Below, piece after piece: positions 60,813-64,000 of a stretch of 64,000 nt of DNA. Both the position numbers and the translations under genes were made by a program. Source of the stretch: Capnocytophaga felis (GTDB lineage: Bacteria > Bacteroidota > Bacteroidia > Flavobacteriales > Flavobacteriaceae); contig NZ_BLBC01000014.1 of assembly GCF_009684755.1 (NCBI RefSeq), positions 124,001 to 188,000 on the forward strand, written 5' to 3'. Under the pieces are notes generated by a model that was given only the letters and a program-made list of their open reading frames with translations, was not told the DNA's origin and made no database searches. Position 1 is the first letter of the stretch. Each line of letters starts with the position of its first letter.

Positions 60813-62939
60813 ATGACAAACATTCAGTATATTCAAAATCAAAATAATACACTTCAAAAAAATCAAATTGAAAATACATTATTGCTCCTTTCCGAAGGCT
60901 GTACAATTCCGTTCATCGCACGTTACAGAAAAGATAAAACACAAAATTTAGATGAAATAGCCATTGAACAAATCTCAAAATGGCAAACAGAATATGAAAA
61001 TATTCTTAAAAGGAAAGAAACTATTTTGGCTGCCATTGAAGAGCAAGGAAAGCTATCGGATGATTTGAAGCAAAAAATCAATCTTTGTTTTATTCTCAAC
61101 GAGCTGGAAGACATTTACTTACCTTACAAAAAGAGAAAAAAAACACGTGCCGATGTTGCCAAAGAAAAAGGATTGGAACCTTTGGCTAAAATCATTATGT
61201 CACAAAAAATCAATGATTTAGAATTTACTGCGTCAAAATATATTAATAAAGAAGTTCCCACAGAAAAAGAAGCTTTGCAAGGAGCTTCTGATATCATCGC
61301 CGAATGGATTAGCGAAAATATTTTTATCCGAAAAACTTTGAGACGTATGTTTCAACGCAATGCTAATGTTATTTCACAAGTAGTCAAAGCAAAAGCAGAA
61401 ACCGAAGAAGCTCAAAAATTTTCAATGTACTTTGATTGGGAAGAAAATCTTCTGAAAACACCTTCACATCGTGTTTTAGCAATGCTTAGAGCTGAAAGTG
61501 AGGGATTTGTAAGATTAAAAATTGAAATCGATTCGGAAGAAGCAATCAACTTTATAGGTAAAAACATCATCAAAAGTAATGGAGAAGTTGCTGATTTTCT
61601 GAATGATGCAATTTCGGATAGCTATAAACGTCTTTTAGCTCCTTCCATTGCTAATGAAACTTTGCAAGAAGCTAAGGAACAAGCTGATAATAAAGCTATT
61701 CAGATTTTTGCCGAAAATTTAAAACAATTATTATTGGCTGCTCCTCTTGGAGAGAAAAGAATTTTAGCCATCGACCCTGGATTTAAAACAGGTTGTAAAG
61801 TTGTGTGTTTGGACGAAAAAGGAGATTTGCTACACAATGAAACCATTTTTCCGCATCCTCCGCAAAAAGATATCACAATGGCGATGAAAAAAATAAAATC
61901 AATGGTTAATTCTTACAAAATTGAGGCCATCGCCATCGGAAACGGAACAGCCTCGCGCGAAACGGAATTATTTATAAAAAATATAGCTTTCAGCTCTCCT
62001 TTGCAAGTTTTTGTAGTCAATGAAGCGGGTGCTTCTGTATATTCAGCATCAAAAATAGCTCGTGATGAATTCCCCAACTATGATGTTACAGTACGTGGAG
62101 CCGTATCAATAGGCAGACGCCTTTCCGACCCTCTGGCAGAACTGGTAAAAATTGATCCTAAGGCAATTGGCGTAGGACAATACCAACACGATGTAAATCA
62201 AACAAAATTAAAAGAAGAACTTGATTCTGTTGTGATTAGATGCGTAAATTCCGTAGGCGTGAACCTCAATACAGCAGGAAAATCTCTTCTTTCATATGTG
62301 TCAGGAATTGGTGAAAAAATGGCAGAAAACATTGTAAAATATCGTTCTGAGAAAGGGGCTTTCACTGAAAGAGAAGAGCTTTTGAACGTTCCAAGATTAG
62401 GAGCAAAGGCATATCAACAAGCAGTTGCGTTTTTGCGTATTCACGAAGGAAAAAATCCGTTGGATAATTCGGCTGTACATCCCGAGGCTTATCCCATCGT
62501 CCAAAAAATGGCAAATGACTTAGGTATTTCACCAGAAAAACTTATCGGTAATAAAGAAGCTATAAGCAAAATAAATATTCAAAAATATATCAATGATAAT
62601 GTGGGAGTTATCTATTTAAAAGATGTTCTGAAAGAATTAGAAAAACCTGGATTAGACCCACGTAAATCTGCTAAAATCTTTGAATTTGACCCCAATGTAA
62701 AAACTTTTGATGATGTGAAAATAGGAATGATTTTATCCGGCATTGTCAATAATATCACGGCTTTTGGCTGTTTTGTTGATATCGGAATAAAAGAAAGCGG
62801 ACTTATCCATATTTCACAACTGAAAGAAGGTTACGTTGCCGATGTAAACGATGTGGTAAAAATGCATCAACACGTTACTGTAAAGGTAATTGATATTGAT
62901 AATCAACGAAAAAGAATCGGATTAAGCTTAATAAGTTAG
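60813..62939 (+). CDS. tex: Tex-family RNA-binding protein
   Basis: A 708-residue Tex protein. The N-terminal helical part has CTIPFIARYRKDKTQNLDE; a YqgF/RuvX-like domain has LAIDPGFKTGCKVVCLDEKG; the helix-hairpin-helix segment has SYVSGIGEKMAENIVKYRSE and ELLNVPRLGAKAYQQA; and the C-terminal S1 RNA-binding domain (about 640-705) has GMILSGIVNNITAFGCFVDI. It binds nucleic acids and influences transcription and, in some species, toxin or stress genes. Full length, with a strong terminator downstream. Confidence 0.94.
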   Translation: MTNIQYIQNQNNTLQKNQIENTLLLLSEGCTIPFIARYRKDKTQNLDEIAIEQISKWQTEYENILKRKETILAAIEEQGKLSDDLKQKINLCFILNELEDIYLPYKKRKKTRADVAKEKGLEPLAKIIMSQKINDLEFTASKYINKEVPTEKEALQGASDIIAEWISENIFIRKTLRRMFQRNANVISQVVKAKAETEEAQKFSMYFDWEENLLKTPSHRVLAMLRAESEGFVRLKIEIDSEEAINFIGKNIIKSNGEVADFLNDAISDSYKRLLAPSIANETLQEAKEQADNKAIQIFAENLKQLLLAAPLGEKRILAIDPGFKTGCKVVCLDEKGDLLHNETIFPHPPQKDITMAMKKIKSMVNSYKIEAIAIGNGTASRETELFIKNIAFSSPLQVFVVNEAGASVYSASKIARDEFPNYDVTVRGAVSIGRRLSDPLAELVKIDPKAIGVGQYQHDVNQTKLKEELDSVVIRCVNSVGVNLNTAGKSLLSYVSGIGEKMAENIVKYRSEKGAFTEREELLNVPRLGAKAYQQAVAFLRIHEGKNPLDNSAVHPEAYPIVQKMANDLGISPEKLIGNKEAISKINIQKYINDNVGVIYLKDVLKELEKPGLDPRKSAKIFEFDPNVKTFDDVKIGMILSGIVNNITAFGCFVDIGIKESGLIHISQLKEGYVADVNDVVKMHQHVTVKVIDIDNQRKRIGLSLIS

Positions 62940-62940
62940 A

Positions 62941-62982
62941 AAAAAAATCTCCGGAGTTTATAAATTTCCGGAGATTTTTTTC
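62941..62982. terminator. Bidirectional terminator between tex and the 62984 gene
   Basis: A GC-containing 9-bp stem (62947-62955 with 62967-62975), extended by A and T tracts on the outer sides, in the convergent gap. Confidence 0.9.
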
Positions 62983-62983
62983 T

Positions 62984-63415
62984 TCACTTAGCATTTTTAT
63001 AATGATTTATCAAGTTTCTATGAAACTCTTTCTCAGCATCTTTTAATAAAAGTAATTTTTTTGCTGAAATTATCTTTAAAAGTTCTTTATCCTTTTCCTT
63101 GTTCATTTGCCATATTTTATCAGCAAGTTCATCATCTTTCTTTAAAATTTCCACAGCTTCTTTTTCTGTCAAATCACTTTTTTTCTGACAACCTTTTTTT
63201 CTGCAACTTCTTATTTGACAATGCAAATTATGCAAATTTTCGTTATATTTTTCATATACAGGCCAAAAAACCTTCGCCTCACCTGGAGTAAGTTCTATTT
63301 TTTCAGTAATGTACCCTATTTTTAGTGTTTTTATCCGCTCATAATTATCTTCTTTCTGAGAAAAAACAGAAAGATTGACAAAAAGAAACAAAATAATCGT
63401 AAAAATTACCCTCAT
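62984..63415 (-). CDS. Secreted helical protein, possible stress sensor
   Basis: A 143-residue exported protein: signal peptide of about 20 residues (FLFVNLSVFSQ), then an all-helical charged body with LTPGEAKVFWPVYEKYNENL near the start. This segment is typical of small periplasmic proteins encoded behind ECF sigma/anti-sigma pairs in Bacteroidota. A cysteine pair in QIRSCRKKGCQKK could bind metal or form a disulfide. It lies 10 bp after the anti-sigma-like gene and so probably belongs to the same operon. Function is inferred from context only. Confidence 0.75.
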   Translation of the reverse strand: MRVIFTIILFLFVNLSVFSQKEDNYERIKTLKIGYITEKIELTPGEAKVFWPVYEKYNENLHNLHCQIRSCRKKGCQKKSDLTEKEAVEILKKDDELADKIWQMNKEKDKELLKIISAKKLLLLKDAEKEFHRNLINHYKNAK

Positions 63416-63425
63416 AATGTATTTT

Positions 63426-63923
63426 TTAATAATTTTCTTCTATATTATAATCATATTCTTGTAAATAATTACCAAGATTTTCCATATTTTGACTTTCATT
63501 CACGATAGAATTATTCAAACTTACGGCTTCCAATTGCTCCAAAATCAAATATGTTTTATCATCTTCTAAATAAATATCATTCAGATAGTTCTGTATTTCC
63601 AAAGAGGTTAAATCCGAAAATTGAACGCTTTCCAAAGAATTTCGGGAAATATAAATCCAAATTGACGAAACAACTATCAGAATTAGAACAGAAGCCACCG
63701 CGTGCCTAACAATTGGCAAATAAAACGTTTTTGTTTTTCTGGTAGTAAATTTTAAAATTGATTCTCTTGATTGTTCAAAATAAGCCTCTGGAATTTTAAA
63801 ACCTTGTTCTTTTGTTATAATAAATTCAATATCAATCCTATTCTTCAGATTTTTCTCAAAATCATCAAAATACGTTTCCGGAACTTTCATTCCTGAATTT
63901 ATATGTAATTTATCTTGCTCCAT
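63426..63923 (-). CDS. Anti-sigma-like single-pass membrane protein
   Basis: A 165-residue protein counted from the ATG at 63923 (a TTG at 63929 would add two residues). The N-terminal cytoplasmic half has two copies of a short helical motif, VPETYFDDFEKNL and IPEAYFEQSRESIL, about 34 residues apart. One membrane helix follows at about 75-95 (VASVLILIVVSSIWIYI), then an acidic outer half. This layout, and its position directly after what appears to be an ECF sigma gene end, suggest an anti-sigma factor, but the HxxxCxxC zinc motif of classical ZAS anti-sigmas is absent. The right neighbour reaches the window edge. Confidence 0.72.
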   Translation of the reverse strand: MEQDKLHINSGMKVPETYFDDFEKNLKNRIDIEFIITKEQGFKIPEAYFEQSRESILKFTTRKTKTFYLPIVRHAVASVLILIVVSSIWIYISRNSLESVQFSDLTSLEIQNYLNDIYLEDDKTYLILEQLEAVSLNNSIVNESQNMENLGNYLQEYDYNIEENY

Positions 63924-63957
63924 ATCCAAGCGTAAGACGATAAAACCTGAAAAAAGT

Positions 63958-64000
63958 TTAATGAGTTTGCAAATAATTTTTAATTTTCTGAACTGCGTGA
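63958..64000 (-). CDS. C-terminal end of a probable ECF sigma factor (partial)
   Basis: On the minus strand the frame HAVQKIKNYLQTH is open to the window edge and ends in a TAA at 63958-63960, 34 bp before the anti-sigma-like ATG. This C-terminal sequence resembles the end of ECF sigma-70 region 4 proteins from Bacteroidota (AVQKIKNYL type), and the gene order sigma, membrane protein, secreted protein fits. Only 13 residues are visible, so the identification is tentative. Confidence 0.5.
   Translation of the reverse strand, partial: HAVQKIKNYLQTH

Overview
The window looks like a chromosomal core segment from a member of the Bacteroidota, most likely family Flavobacteriaceae. The DNA is strongly AT-rich. 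The best promoters match the Bacteroidota pattern TTG-N19-21-TAnnTTTG rather than the E. coli -35/-10, and start codons show no clear Shine-Dalgarno sequences. Lineage-typical families are present: DUF4301, DUF6495, a fused 2-oxoacid dehydrogenase E1, Rho with a long disordered insertion, a DUF2520 protein next to KdsC, and a TM2/DUF2752 pair. Phosphoenolpyruvate carboxylase and the general gene style would suit a capnophilic genus such as Capnocytophaga, but the genus is a guess. I saw no insertion sequence, prophage, CRISPR array, rRNA operon or replication origin.

Layout. 1-5.1 kb (+): 3' part of a DUF4301 gene, mltG and a fused E1 gene. 5.3-9.6 kb (-): ppc, an Lrp/AsnC regulator and an M14 peptidase. 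9.7-15.2 kb: an XRE regulator (+), then corA, kdsC, a DUF2520 protein, a lipoprotein and a HerA-like DUF853 ATPase (-), with a 500-bp AT-rich gap at 11.3-11.8 kb. 15.4-17.9 kb (+): a small acidic protein, a PAP2 phosphatase, a leucine-rich-repeat protein and trmH. 18-24.5 kb: fba, an acyltransferase-like membrane protein (+), a S41 peptidase and dsbD. 24.6-26.9 kb (+): ppk2 and an M28 peptidase. 26.9-35.2 kb (-): comEC, an NlpC/P60 lipoprotein, clpC, lpdA, a GT2 glycosyltransferase and a small GNAT-like protein. 35.4-37.6 kb (+): an alpha/beta hydrolase, a DUF4369 lipoprotein and a sirtuin. 37.6-43.5 kb (-): rlmH, a DegP-type protease, an orphan AAA+ ATPase behind a ZIP transporter, and ppk1. 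43.9-45.6 kb (+): rho. 45.7-50.9 kb (-): parE, DUF6495, DUF2007, deoxynucleoside kinase, a second Lrp and manC. 51-59.3 kb (+): SAM hydroxide adenosyltransferase, glmM, an outer-membrane barrel protein, a CPBP protease, fur-like, purA, panB, DUF1275 and an RluA-type gene. 59.4-60.2 kb (-): DUF2752 and TM2. 60.3-62.9 kb (+): a small conserved protein, tRNA-Thr(TGT) and tex. 63-64 kb (-): a secreted helical protein, an anti-sigma-like membrane protein and the last codons of what is probably an ECF sigma factor.

Themes: cell-envelope building (MltG, ManC, GlmM, KdsC, PAP2, GT2, NlpC), central carbon metabolism (E1, Lpd, PEPC, aldolase), polyphosphate (PPK1 and PPK2) and proteostasis (ClpC, DegP, S41, DsbD). 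Most genes are ordinary housekeeping. The observations most worth following up are: a near-symmetric cluster of metal-regulator-like operator sites in front of a ZIP transporter and a linked AAA+ ATPase; a perfect 14-bp inverted repeat inside the DUF2520 coding sequence; a sirtuin with the desuccinylase-type Tyr/Arg pair but no zinc cysteines; a 98-bp gene overlap at DUF1275/RluA; and two hairpins with T tracts immediately in front of start codons (ppc and DUF1275) that could be attenuators. Several start codons were re-assigned from promoter, terminator or stop-codon overlap evidence, as noted in the entries.
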